Positions 28,183 through 35,807 of a stretch of DNA of 53,694 nucleotides are shown piece after piece. A program made the position numbers and the translations under genes. Source of the DNA: a bacterium (lineage in GTDB: Bacteria; Bdellovibrionota_C; UBA2361; RFPC01). Position 1 is the stretch's first letter, and every line of letters begins with the position of its first letter. Below the pieces are notes generated by a model that saw nothing but the letters and a program-made list of their open reading frames with translations, did no database searches and was not told the DNA's origin. Location: positions 1 to 53,694 of the forward strand of contig JAUIIO010000027.1 in the NCBI GenBank assembly GCA_030431715.1. The letters are read 5' to 3'.

Positions 28183-29526
28183 TTATCTTTTAGTTGAGTC
28201 GAACAGGGTGCTCGAGAAGTATGGCTCAAAGTTTTTATAAAAATCAGGTGGCACATTGGCACTAATTTTATCCAACTGATGTACGTGATAGATATGTCGA
28301 GCTGAGCTCCCAATACGAAGTTCCGCATTGTAAGTGGGATTAAATCCAGCTGTCATATAATAGCGAAACAGCTCCTCATCCGTCTTACATTTTGATAATT
28401 CATTAGAAAATCGATTATCATACATTCTTTGCAGTTGCTGCCTACGTCGCGATACCTCGATACGTCTTCTTTTTAAACGAGCGCTGAAGGTGGGCGAACT
28501 TTCCGGATTAAGTGAATGCGCATTTAGCAGTTTGAGCATTTTATTCCAATGGGTAAGCTGTTTTACAAGAACTTTCTCAGAGACTTCATCTGTTAGGATC
28601 AGGCTGTGTAGAGCTTCTGTAGCCTCTGAGGTTTCCATTGTGCCTTTCACAAGCTCACCAAGTAAGTAGTACTGTGCCCCCAAACTTTCATAATAAAATA
28701 TCTTATTCTTTAAATGAAACGATTCAGGAGAGAGATTTGAGTTGTTAACCAGTATGCACTGAAGAGTTTCTCTTCCCATCTCTCCCAGACGAGCAAGAGT
28801 AGTATTTGGTGAAGGAAGATATTCAAAAGAACGTACACTAATAACCAGATCGATAGGTTTTACTAATTCTTCACGAGAAACATGGTCAATTGATTTGGAT
28901 AGGTACTGTACAGGGACATCGCCATGTTGCTGTCGAAAAGTATCCTCATCTAGTAAGTCGACTACGGTGTAATCAAAAGATCTGGAATCTAAATGTTTAG
29001 AGATTCGTTTAAATCCTGTAAGGGCAGACCCGCCTACCTCAAGAACGCGACACGGTTTCGTTCTTGTTGACATAGCACGGATTTCAGAGAATACACGTTC
29101 TTGAATGTGGTCCCAAATGGCATGATCGATGACGTTGAGTTCTTTATGGCAGGTTGCAGATTGTAAGTATTTTCTCCACGCCCGTTCTTGATCTGATTCA
29201 TCCGTGACAAAATCAAGAATAGCCTCCTTAGCACTCTTTCCCGCGGCAGTTTCCTTTACGGCCGAAAAAACAATGAACCTTGCTAAGGTATTTAATTCAT
29301 CGCAGGAACAGCAAAAGGTATATCTTCTTGCATAGGTTCCAAAAGCTTTCATCTCATCTGATGTAAAGCTGATACGTTCGCCAGTATGTTCAAATAACTG
29401 TTGTGAGATTTTAGAGCTTAGAGTTTGAGCGGAGGCAGCAAGCCCACTTGTGTAGGTCTCACTTAAATCTACGTCGATTGAATTTCCCGTATGCTGGTGA
29501 ACCATAACTGCTCGGCGAAATGACAA
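28183..29526 (-). CDS. SAM-dependent methyltransferase-like protein
   Basis: 447 residues from TTG 29526, where AGGAAG lies 5 nt upstream; the alternative ATG (29505) would drop 7 residues and has no Shine-Dalgarno. The N-terminal 155 residues are helical and Cys-containing (FCCSCDEL). A class I methyltransferase-like core follows: motif I CRVLEVGGSALTGF (about 159-172), an acidic motif II TVVDLLD with Asp190, and a motif IV-like DLVISVRSFEYLP (226-238). Motif I has GGS where GxG is usual. The C-terminal 170 residues are helical and basic (RLKRRRIEVSRRRQQLQRM). Substrate unknown. The gene is followed by the perfect palindrome and then the giant subtilase 265 bp downstream on the same strand. 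Confidence 0.65.
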   Translation of the reverse strand: MSFRRAVMVHQHTGNSIDVDLSETYTSGLAASAQTLSSKISQQLFEHTGERISFTSDEMKAFGTYARRYTFCCSCDELNTLARFIVFSAVKETAAGKSAKEAILDFVTDESDQERAWRKYLQSATCHKELNVIDHAIWDHIQERVFSEIRAMSTRTKPCRVLEVGGSALTGFKRISKHLDSRSFDYTVVDLLDEDTFRQQHGDVPVQYLSKSIDHVSREELVKPIDLVISVRSFEYLPSPNTTLARLGEMGRETLQCILVNNSNLSPESFHLKNKIFYYESLGAQYYLLGELVKGTMETSEATEALHSLILTDEVSEKVLVKQLTHWNKMLKLLNAHSLNPESSPTFSARLKRRRIEVSRRRQQLQRMYDNRFSNELSKCKTDEELFRYYMTAGFNPTYNAELRIGSSARHIYHVHQLDKISANVPPDFYKNFEPYFSSTLFDSTKR

Positions 29527-29682
29527 CAGTACTTCCTAATGTTATTGCCAGTTACAAGAAATTACCAGCTCCCAGTGGCTTAATCAAACAGTGCGGTGAC
29601 GGCCAAGGAGTAAGCCTTTACTTTCAAAGACATCGATCGGAAGTCATAAAAGCTATGGATTCGATTAGATAAGTCACTCGCC

Positions 29683-30087
29683 CTATAATTCATCGGCTAG
29701 ATCCACGTCTAATAAAAGAGACGCTTTCTTAGCTTCAATCTGAGTTATCCAGGCACCGATCTCTTGGTAAGCATCAAGAGGCACTCCCTGTAATTCGCCA
29801 GCAACTTTCCCATCAGGTATCACGTAGTGTAAGGAATGCTCTCTAAGCACATTGATAATTCTATCTAGAGTTTCTTCCACTCTGGGAGCGACTCTCTCTG
29901 CCCGCTCGAGCCCAGACCATGCCTTCATGTCACTATATGCGAGGTGAAGGCGACGAGCGGCTACTCTAAGGTTATTTAAAAGCTCCAGAGCCTGTTCATC
30001 ACCGTAGGAGCCGTTCCTTCCAATTTCTAGCAGAGCGTTTTCGCACTCTGAAAAGTTAATGTTATGAGAAGTAGGTTCTGGATTCAT
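29683..30087 (-). CDS. Small helical protein, unknown
   Basis: 134 residues, acidic and predicted to be almost entirely helical (ENALLEIGRNG, LLNNLRVAARRLHLAYSDM, VEETLDRIINVLREHSL, YQEIGAWITQIEAKKASLLLD). No signal peptide, membrane segment or catalytic motif. GCAAAGCG upstream of the ATG is only a weak ribosome-binding site. It lies in the same direction as the next two upstream and downstream genes with gaps of 136 and 156 bp, so co-transcription is possible but unproven. It may be a small adaptor, chaperone or immunity-type protein (speculation). Confidence 0.55.
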   Translation of the reverse strand: MNPEPTSHNINFSECENALLEIGRNGSYGDEQALELLNNLRVAARRLHLAYSDMKAWSGLERAERVAPRVEETLDRIINVLREHSLHYVIPDGKVAGELQGVPLDAYQEIGAWITQIEAKKASLLLDVDLADEL

Positions 30088-30223
30088 CGTATTTGCGCTT
30101 TGCTCCTTTTATACCACTAAATTTAATTCCTCTCTTTACGTCGTTCTCGCAACAAATTGTCTGCGGATTCTCTAGCGCCTTCTTCGGGTCTAAATGCGCC
30201 TAAGACGCCAGCAGTGCCCACAC

Positions 30224-30739
30224 TTACATATTTCCAGAAGACGTATCTAGCACATTATGATTTGGATAGAGCGAGCGCGTGGCCATAGTTAAGAGGTGAC
30301 CTGTCTCTAGTGCCTGTTCAGTTGAGCCGCTGTCATGCCTGTGGAAGGAGATAGCTTCTCGTCCCGCAAGATTAATAGTTGATTCGAGATCGTCATATGA
30401 AGTATGTGCCTGAACATTTTCTTTTGCTTCACTGTAGAGCGAAGCAAGACGTGTCGTTTCATAAGCAATCCTAGCCCATTGTCTCGCCTCTGCAGGAAAT
30501 CTTTTCTGCAATTGGTTCACCGTTCCAGCAACACAGCACTTAAGTATGTCCGCAAGCTGTTGAGGTGCGAATGAAGCAGAATTGCGATCGAGCGCTTTTG
30601 CAATCATCGCGCCGTCCCCAATTGAAGATCCTGATTCCATATAGTCATTTAGCGTTCTGGTGAAAGTGATCGGATCAACGGTATCGCTGCTAAGTATATC
30701 AGCTAAGCAAGGTGTAGGTGCAGGTGCTGGAGAAGTCAT
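30224..30739 (-). CDS. Small helical protein, unknown
   Basis: 171 residues. A Pro/Ala-rich start (MTSPAPAPTPC) is followed by helices with amphipathic patterning (ITFTRTLNDYMESG, APQQLADILKCCVAGTVNQLQKRF, ARQWARIAYETTRLASLYSEA). No known family. The start is supported by GAGGTAATT immediately upstream of ATG 30739. It has the same style as other orphan cytosolic proteins here (Ser/Pro/Gln-rich first 10-20 residues, then helices). It is divergent from the cupin gene, with a 459-bp intergenic region containing an A+C repeat and two leader hairpins. Confidence 0.6.
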   Translation of the reverse strand: MTSPAPAPTPCLADILSSDTVDPITFTRTLNDYMESGSSIGDGAMIAKALDRNSASFAPQQLADILKCCVAGTVNQLQKRFPAEARQWARIAYETTRLASLYSEAKENVQAHTSYDDLESTINLAGREAISFHRHDSGSTEQALETGHLLTMATRSLYPNHNVLDTSSGNM

Positions 30740-30915
30740 AATTACCTCATAGGTTAAAAAGAGAGTTATAGAGCAGTAAAATATGCGATACAGGCTTCTT
30801 ATGCAAAAGCATTGATTCCTAGCTCTCTGGGGAGGGTCTTACGATTATACTGAAAGGGCGCAGGATACAGAATTGTGGTGGAGTTTCGAAATGATAGACC
30901 TTTTCCGAGCCTTCA

Positions 30916-31000
30916 AAAGTAGGGGACCATCTTCGACCTTTAATGCAGCTTAAAAGTAGGAAAGTCGTGACTTTTTATGACTTTTTTAATAAGTCGTATG
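30916..31000 (+). repeat. Composite A+C repeat, diverged
   Basis: A degraded head (AGTAGGGGACCATCTTCGACC) is followed about 15 bp later by AAAAGTAGGAAAGTCGTGAC, a shortened palindrome and T-rich tail ending AATAAGTCG. Same order and spacing as at 32773 and 34562. Confidence 0.6.
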
Positions 31001-31059
31001 TGTTTTCATTGGCTTGAAGAATATCGTATGATACGCCCCTGTTCTTTCATATTTAGCTA

Positions 31060-31125
31060 CCAGGAAGACGTTACTTCTGGCACATAGTCGCATAAGGCAG
31101 TCTTTTGTTAAGACTGTCTTATGCG
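31060..31125 (+). promoter_or_regulatory. Two leader hairpins upstream of the cupin gene
   Basis: The first hairpin is a bulged stem, CCAGGAAG / CTTCTGG (31060-31080). The second is long: CGCATAAGGCAGTCTT (31089-31104) pairs with AAGACTGTCTTATGCG (31110-31125) over a 5-nt loop, giving 16 bp with one G-T pair. It has no T-tract, so it looks more like a structured 5' leader or mRNA-stability element than a terminator. The upstream ATG at 31121 lies inside the stem. Confidence 0.5.
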
Positions 31126-31198
31126 TTCATGTGCAGAGCTTTATGCCACGGTTCTGCATGAGGTTTTTTGTGGCAACCCACTAATGAAAGGATGCAAA

Positions 31199-31567
31199 AT
31201 GTCCGGTCTGCTTGTCGACTTGCTCTTATGCAAGGATGGCTACACCACACTTGCACCCCGGGAAGTGCCGTGTACTACGGTAAACGGTCAGGGCCAGATA
31301 GAGGTCCGACCCGCGTCGCCTTCCGATGAAGACGGATGGAGCCCTTGGCATACTTCAGCTGAAGGCCAGATGGCGTTCATCACTGTGCTCAGCGGATGCT
31401 GGGCGATTGAAGTGGACGATGAGGTGAAGCGCTACGAAGCTGGTGCCACGGTCATCATCGATGACTTCGACGCCACTCGCGGCCACCGCAGCAGAAATGC
31501 TGGAAGTGGTCCTCTGATCCTTCAGAAGGTAATTATTCAAAAAGCAGATCTCTGCGATCTGGAATAA
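31199..31567 (+). CDS. Cupin-domain protein
   Basis: 122 residues. ATG 31199 is chosen over ATG 31121 because AAAGGA lies 8 nt upstream and the earlier ATG is inside a hairpin stem. The single cupin barrel has motif 1-like SPWHTSAEGQMAFITVLSG (candidate ligands His and Gln), EVKRYEAGATVIIDDFDATRGH (acidic and His ligands) and a final strand ILQKVIIQ. The pattern matches small metal-binding cupins with an HT.P..Q..VLSG and GH.(T/S)R signature, typically dioxygenase-like or sugar-binding proteins of unknown role. Codon use is visibly more GC-rich than its neighbours, and it is bounded by its own hairpins and a textbook terminator, which suggests acquisition as a unit. Confidence 0.8.
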   Translation: MSGLLVDLLLCKDGYTTLAPREVPCTTVNGQGQIEVRPASPSDEDGWSPWHTSAEGQMAFITVLSGCWAIEVDDEVKRYEAGATVIIDDFDATRGHRSRNAGSGPLILQKVIIQKADLCDLE

Positions 31568-31594
31568 ATACCACTGAGGCAACGAAGTTCTCAC

Positions 31595-31638
31595 GCCGGC
31601 GCGAACCAGACCGCTCGTTCGCGCCGGCTTCTCGTTTT
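31595..31638 (+). terminator. Strong intrinsic terminator after the cupin gene
   Basis: GCCGGCGCGAAC (31595-31606) pairs perfectly with GTTCGCGCCGGC (31617-31628) across a 10-nt loop, followed by TTCTCGTTTT. A 12-bp GC-rich stem 28 bp after the stop; the strongest terminator in the window. Confidence 0.85.
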
Positions 31639-31782
31639 AGAAGAAAGCTCTGCACTGAACTTCACTCTGATAACAAGCATGTTGTGCCTTAATTGCCTTA
31701 AAGTTAAAGGTTAAAGAGCCGTTTCACGTGTACTAGCATTCCCGAACGCGCCACTTCTACCGGTAATTATAAGATCTTCTTT

Positions 31783-32649
31783 TTAATCTTTGGCTTCTAG
31801 CTGAAGGGTAGTTGCATAAAAGTTTGAGACTTTCTTATTAGCCGGATCCAGATTGATAACGGTACCAATCATAGCGACATATCCAGAATTTTCGAGAGGG
31901 AGTCTCCTGAGGTTTCCGTCGGGTATGATCGATGGATCTATAATCTCACCATTAATGACAAGCCAGCTGTGTCCACCACCTCTTGGAGTGGTTCCCGGTT
32001 CAAATGTCATTCCGCTCCATATCTGAATTTGTAGAGGCTCTAAGCTGTTTCCATCAAGCATGTATCGGAGCATAAAGTCCGATGCAAAGATAGCGCACCG
32101 TTCTACACAATCGATCTCTGAGTTCGGGTAAGTATCGTGAATAAGATCAACAAAGTCTGGATCGTCGAGTAATCTCTCTAGCTCCCTAAATGAGAGCTGT
32201 AATGTGTCAACTTCACCGGTATCATCTTGGATCCGACCGGGCCAGCGGGCCATCATACGTTGCAGAACGCGCATACGCTCATAATGGTAGCAGGAACTCG
32301 TGAGCATAGCTTTAGCAAGCCTCTCCGTTAGGACAACATTTTCATCGATCTCCCCAGTATAAGCGGTTCGTTTTGAAGATTTCTGGTCAGCAATAGTTTC
32401 CTCCATAAATTGGGGGCTAATTACTGTGATGTGCTTTCCGAGATCTTTCCACTTAAGGTAACCAGGGCATTCAGTTTCAAGTCTTATCTCACGCGATAAT
32501 GGCAGATGTGTTGTAGAGAGCTCATCAGCTCCGGCCTCTGCTGTAGGCATGCTGTCTGGTGTAGGTGTTGGCGGTAGTGTCGCTTTTTTACAAGCAGAAA
32601 AGAGCGTAGAGCTCGCAAGGGCAACAGGAATCCCTATTTGTTTTATCAT
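31783..32649 (-). CDS. Lipoprotein with transglutaminase-like catalytic triad
   Basis: 288 residues from ATG 32649, chosen because AGGAG sits 6-7 nt upstream. The start MIKQIGIPVALASSTLFSAC is a lipoprotein signal with lipobox-like LFSAC, followed by a Pro/Thr-rich tether (LPPTPTPDSMPTAEAG). About 60-175 is helical. The C-terminal domain shows the transglutaminase/papain-like arrangement: Cys185 in VERCAIFASDFMLR (Ala at +4, Phe at +7 as in the family), His227 in GGGHSWLVING, and Asp238 in EIIDPS. The spacing of 42 and 11 residues is typical. It could be a periplasmic peptidase, amidase or cross-linker. It is divergent from the secreted gene at 32937, with an A+C repeat in between. Confidence 0.7.
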   Translation of the reverse strand: MIKQIGIPVALASSTLFSACKKATLPPTPTPDSMPTAEAGADELSTTHLPLSREIRLETECPGYLKWKDLGKHITVISPQFMEETIADQKSSKRTAYTGEIDENVVLTERLAKAMLTSSCYHYERMRVLQRMMARWPGRIQDDTGEVDTLQLSFRELERLLDDPDFVDLIHDTYPNSEIDCVERCAIFASDFMLRYMLDGNSLEPLQIQIWSGMTFEPGTTPRGGGHSWLVINGEIIDPSIIPDGNLRRLPLENSGYVAMIGTVINLDPANKKVSNFYATTLQLEAKD

Positions 32650-32772
32650 GTATTCTCCTAAAACCCGTCTTTGCAAATGCAAATTTCTTAGACATCAGGG
32701 CTGTATATGGCCTACAGCAACAGGCTCTCCGAGTTTACTCAGAGAGCGATGCATAATCAAATCAGCACCAAA

Positions 32773-32855
32773 GGGGCAGGGCACCTATTTGAACACCTAC
32801 CTCAGCTGAAAAGTAGGAAAGTCGTGACTGTCATGACTTTTTAATGACTTTTTAC
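32773..32855 (+). repeat. Composite A+C repeat
   Basis: A degraded head (GGGGCAGGGCACCTATTTGA) leads through ACACCTACCTCAGCTG into AAAAGTAGGAAAGTCGTGAC (32809 on), then TGTCATGACTTTTTAATGAC and TTTTTACC. Nearly identical to 34562-34645 over about 60 bp. It lies in a divergent promoter region. Confidence 0.75.
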
Positions 32856-32936
32856 CCTTACTAGAGCTGGTACCTCTAACCGTGACTTCTCCAGTAAATA
32901 TTATGCTCTAAAGAAGCTATATGCTACAATTCCTTC

Positions 32937-34175
32937 ATGGAATCGGAACAACGTAATACATACGCAATGACAACTCACTTTCTCTTCATATGCGTAATCT
33001 TTATTTTCTCAGTCCAAATATTATCTGCTGAAGATAGTGATTTTTTAGACTGCGAAAATTCAAATATTGAAACCCGAGGATGTATTATTACAGAGCAGCG
33101 AGAGATTTGGGCAGACGATCCCTTTCCGATCCTTAGTGGACCACAACTCCTTCAAGGAGCCGGCATAGGTGACACAGAACAAATATACGCCTACACCTTT
33201 TCTAGGACTTACTCTTTTATTGGAGGCACGGGGTACGACATCACTCATTACATGCAATGGAAAAGAGGATTCGACGGATATACTGCAAGTTGTTATCCAG
33301 CTAATTATAATGGAACTGACTGCCACCAGATAAGGCTATTACCGGTAGATCCTGATGAGTGTCCAGATTCTGCTCTTACCTGCAAGATGTATGTTGCATC
33401 AGGTATTGAAGGAAAAACATATGCAGTTCAGTATCGTTATGATTTCGGAATACTCAATGATGAGGGAGAAACTTTTATTTTTAATGGAAACGATCATGCA
33501 TATGCTACTACAACAATGACACTAGAGGAATCCACTCCGAAAATTGCAGGAAGAGTGTGGCGATATGCTTGTACTTCATACAGCTCTGAGGCAATGCAAT
33601 CTAACAGTTCTTCCGATTCAAGTTACATCCCCCCGAGTGATATTCTCGGACCAAACTCTATAGGGTGTATCGAGGCTGGCCTCGCTAATCTTAGAGTTGT
33701 TGCAAGTCCTCTACGTGGTCGCAACAGAAGAAGCCGTTCTTTCCGTACACTAACTGATGATAATGGGGATTATTCTATTAATGGTGTCAGAAATGGGCGA
33801 TACATCGTGCGAGTTCGAGGAGCTCAAGGTCGTCCTAAGCCACAATCTCGGCGTGTTCGCATCCGTAATAATCAGGCGTTAAACACCGACTTCGAAATCG
33901 AAATCTCCACAGCAAATATCCAGGTACGTGCTCAGGAAGATCAGTTTCGGCATCGCAAGATGTACTTAAAAAACGGAGGAAAACTTAAAATTTGTGCTCG
34001 CAACCTTTTTGACAATAGTCCTATAGTGGTAGATCCAAGATGGGAAGTCGGCGCTATTCGAACACCACAATGCAGAAGTAGAAGATTTCGCAACTCAGGA
34101 ACAACACCACTTCGTATGAGAATTATTGACGATCTTCATCACCAACAAGACGCTATTATCTGGCTTATGCCGTAA
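32937..34175 (+). CDS. Secreted Cys-rich protein with carboxypeptidase-regulatory-like domain
   Basis: 412 residues from ATG 32937; ATG 32967 would also give a signal peptide, and neither has a clear ribosome-binding site. Hydrophobic core FLFICVIFIFSVQILSA. The N-terminal domain of about 170 residues has paired cysteines and aromatic-rich strands. Residues about 200-300 include a carboxypeptidase-regulatory/SdrB-like segment: GLANLRVVASPLRG, then TDDNGDYSINGVRNGRYIVRVRG. An inserted basic loop (RGRNRRSRSFR) sits within it. The last 90 residues (LKNGGKLKICARNLFDNSP...DAIIWLMP) faintly resemble a cupredoxin, but the copper ligands are not complete. Likely extracellular; role unknown. A long repeat element begins 35 bp downstream. 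Confidence 0.65.
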   Translation: MESEQRNTYAMTTHFLFICVIFIFSVQILSAEDSDFLDCENSNIETRGCIITEQREIWADDPFPILSGPQLLQGAGIGDTEQIYAYTFSRTYSFIGGTGYDITHYMQWKRGFDGYTASCYPANYNGTDCHQIRLLPVDPDECPDSALTCKMYVASGIEGKTYAVQYRYDFGILNDEGETFIFNGNDHAYATTTMTLEESTPKIAGRVWRYACTSYSSEAMQSNSSSDSSYIPPSDILGPNSIGCIEAGLANLRVVASPLRGRNRRSRSFRTLTDDNGDYSINGVRNGRYIVRVRGAQGRPKPQSRRVRIRNNQALNTDFEIEISTANIQVRAQEDQFRHRKMYLKNGGKLKICARNLFDNSPIVVDPRWEVGAIRTPQCRSRRFRNSGTTPLRMRIIDDLHHQQDAIIWLMP

Positions 34176-34209
34176 CATCAAAAGTAATGTACATTGTGAA
34201 GATCTTTGA

Positions 34210-34543
34210 GGTACGGGGCTGCTTTTCGACCAGCTGTATAGCCCTAAAATATATCAAATATCACGCAACTTACTAGAGGTCCAATCGAGAAAGTTGAATA
34301 AGATACAAGATACTTTTCTGGCTGGTTTCGAGACCTGAGACGGACCAGATCGCAAGCTGTCACGAAACAGCGCCTGACGTCTGCTCAGAACAAAAAATCT
34401 CATTAAGCCAAGAAACAGTTTTTCACCGCCACCTGTGAAATAGGGCACTTTTCGAATCCTAGTCGGAGACGTAGAGATCTATTTAGTGTTTGGTTTTTTT
34501 AGAAAAGAAGGTGACACCTTATGGCTGGGGGGCTACTTTTCGA
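34210..34543 (+). repeat. Long intergenic element B, full copy 1
   Basis: About 330 bp. It starts with head A (GGTACGGGGCTGCTTTTCGA), runs through a unique-looking 165 bp and then a conserved 135-bp core from TCTCATTAAGCCAAGAAAC (34398) to GTGTTTGGTTTTT, and ends GGTGACACCTTATGGCTGGG followed by another partial head (GGCTACTTTTCGA). It is almost identical to 41071-41405. The core contains a small hairpin (TTTCAC...GTGAAA). No open frame of interest. The 606-bp gap 34176-34781 is almost entirely repeat. Confidence 0.85.
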
Positions 34544-34561
34544 AATAACATGAACTTGAAA

Positions 34562-34645
34562 GGTACGGGGCTCCTATTTGACCACCTACCTCAGCTCAAA
34601 AGTAGGAAAGTCGTGACTGTCATGACTTATTAATGACTTTTTACC
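34562..34645 (+). repeat. Composite A+C repeat, best-preserved copy
   Basis: Head GGTACGGGGCTCCTATTTGA, link CCACCTACCTCAGCTC, then AAAAGTAGGAAAGTCGTGAC (34598 on) and TGTCATGACTTATTAATGAC, ending TTTTTACC. This defines the consensus order A - link - C for the family. Confidence 0.8.
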
Positions 34646-34677
34646 ACGAGCTCATCGAGGAATGATACTTCAGATAA

Positions 34678-34700
34678 GGGTACAGGGCTCCTTTTCGACC
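34678..34700 (+). repeat. Repeat A copy
   Basis: GGGTACAGGGCTCCTTTTCG and ACC, about 130 bp upstream of the FHA-like gene. Diverged by one or two bases from the core. Confidence 0.65.
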
Positions 34701-34808
34701 CAAAAGGGATCCTTCCCAAAGGACAAACGAGATATGCTACATATGTACAGCACATACGAATAACCACTATATATATTAATTGTGAAATCTCCCGCTCAGA
34801 TTTTCGTT

Positions 34809-35687
34809 ATGACAGATCCGCAACAAGACCCTAAGATTAAGATTAACGACGCAGAAGACTCCATTGATACCTTGCGCTCGATTTTGCCATCCACGTTATT
34901 TAATAATGAAAAAATAGACTTGGGCAATCTGCTTGATCAAAAACCATCAATCAGTCCGCACATAAGATTAGATCAGCAACTGTCTATGAGCAGTGAAATA
35001 TTCTTTCCCAAAACTTTAAATATTCAAAATAGCTCTGACTTCACTCCAACAATACTCAACAAGTATTTGGCATCAAACTCTTTCTTCAATAAGAAACGTA
35101 ACGACTCTTACTTGCAGAACATAGCTCAGGTCTTAAAGCAAAACACCAATATTAGCCCTACGAACCTGAGTACTACCAATAGTGCTCTTGACCTACGCGC
35201 TCGGCCTGCTCGTGTTTTATGTATAGCAAGTGCTACAGCTGACACGAGACTTTCTGTCGGAAGATCAGTATCGCTTGAGCAACTCGCGCAAGAGTATGCA
35301 CCCGGGACGTACTTTCCTTTCGTCATCGATACTACTACTCCCGATAGAATCTATCTCGGAATAGGAAGCGAATCGCTCTACCGCGATGGCCGACCAGTTG
35401 GGGTATCTGATACGCTGATTCGCAATGGTGGTCATATCCAAATCGCAACTGCTTTACGTGGCTCAAGCCTTCAGTTAACTGGTTTGTATGGAGGCGGATT
35501 TTTCATTGATGAGCTAGGAAAAATCACGATTGAATTTAAGTCTCGCGGCGTAAATGGTACAAACGGCGGCAATACTGATGGGCTCTTAGAGGAGGAACAG
35601 GCCGATCTCCTAGAAGCACTCGTCCGGGAGATCTTCACTTCATCGCAGGCAGGTAGCACTCCGCAACCTGTGACACAATCTACTTAG
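34809..35687 (+). CDS. Orphan protein with possible degenerate FHA domain
   Basis: 292 residues from ATG 34809; an in-frame GTG at 34782 would add nine residues, and neither has a clear Shine-Dalgarno. The MTDPQQDPKIK start resembles other orphan proteins nearby. Residues 1-135 are low-complexity, Asn/Ser-rich and probably disordered or an adaptor region. About 135-240 contains TRLSVGRS, then IYLGIGSESLYRDGRPVG and LIRNGGHIQIATAL. These fit the GRS...LGS.NG..(V)NG..V....L..GD.I.IG pattern of forkhead-associated domains, although the SxxH phospho-contact motif is not evident. If correct, it would recognise phosphothreonine and could relate to the kinase at 18528. The C-terminal 60 residues are acidic. 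Confidence 0.55.
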   Translation: MTDPQQDPKIKINDAEDSIDTLRSILPSTLFNNEKIDLGNLLDQKPSISPHIRLDQQLSMSSEIFFPKTLNIQNSSDFTPTILNKYLASNSFFNKKRNDSYLQNIAQVLKQNTNISPTNLSTTNSALDLRARPARVLCIASATADTRLSVGRSVSLEQLAQEYAPGTYFPFVIDTTTPDRIYLGIGSESLYRDGRPVGVSDTLIRNGGHIQIATALRGSSLQLTGLYGGGFFIDELGKITIEFKSRGVNGTNGGNTDGLLEEEQADLLEALVREIFTSSQAGSTPQPVTQST

Positions 35688-35702
35688 ATTTGAAACTTTA
35701 AA

Positions 35703-35724
35703 GATACAGGGCTACTTTTCGACC
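35703..35724 (+). repeat. Repeat A copy
   Basis: GATACAGGGCTACTTTTCGA plus CC, 16 bp after the FHA-like gene stop. One or two differences from the core GGTACGGGGCTACTTTT. Confidence 0.7.
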
Positions 35725-35747
35725 AAATTGGTGTGTGACAAGTTTTT

Positions 35748-35775
35748 TTGTGTAGCAAATGAAAGGCTGTATAAT
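35748..35775 (+). promoter_or_regulatory. Predicted sigma70-type promoter for the gene at 35808
   Basis: -35-like TTGTGT (35748-35753), 16-bp spacer, perfect -10 TATAAT (35770-35775), about 33 bp before ATG 35808. AAAGGAATTAT is the ribosome-binding site. Confidence 0.5.
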
Positions 35776-35807
35776 GCTCCCTAATGTATAGTCGAAAGGA
35801 ATTATAA

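Noticed and set aside
30117..30206. Short minus-strand frame (GTG start, about 29 codons, ending LLRERRKERN) just after the 30224-30739 gene.
   Set aside because: No ribosome-binding site at a proper distance and too short to judge; it might be a frameshifted tail of the upstream gene, but there is no positive support.
34254..34448. 64-codon minus-strand frame within element B.
   Set aside because: Not preserved as an open frame in the other B copies; part of the repeat.
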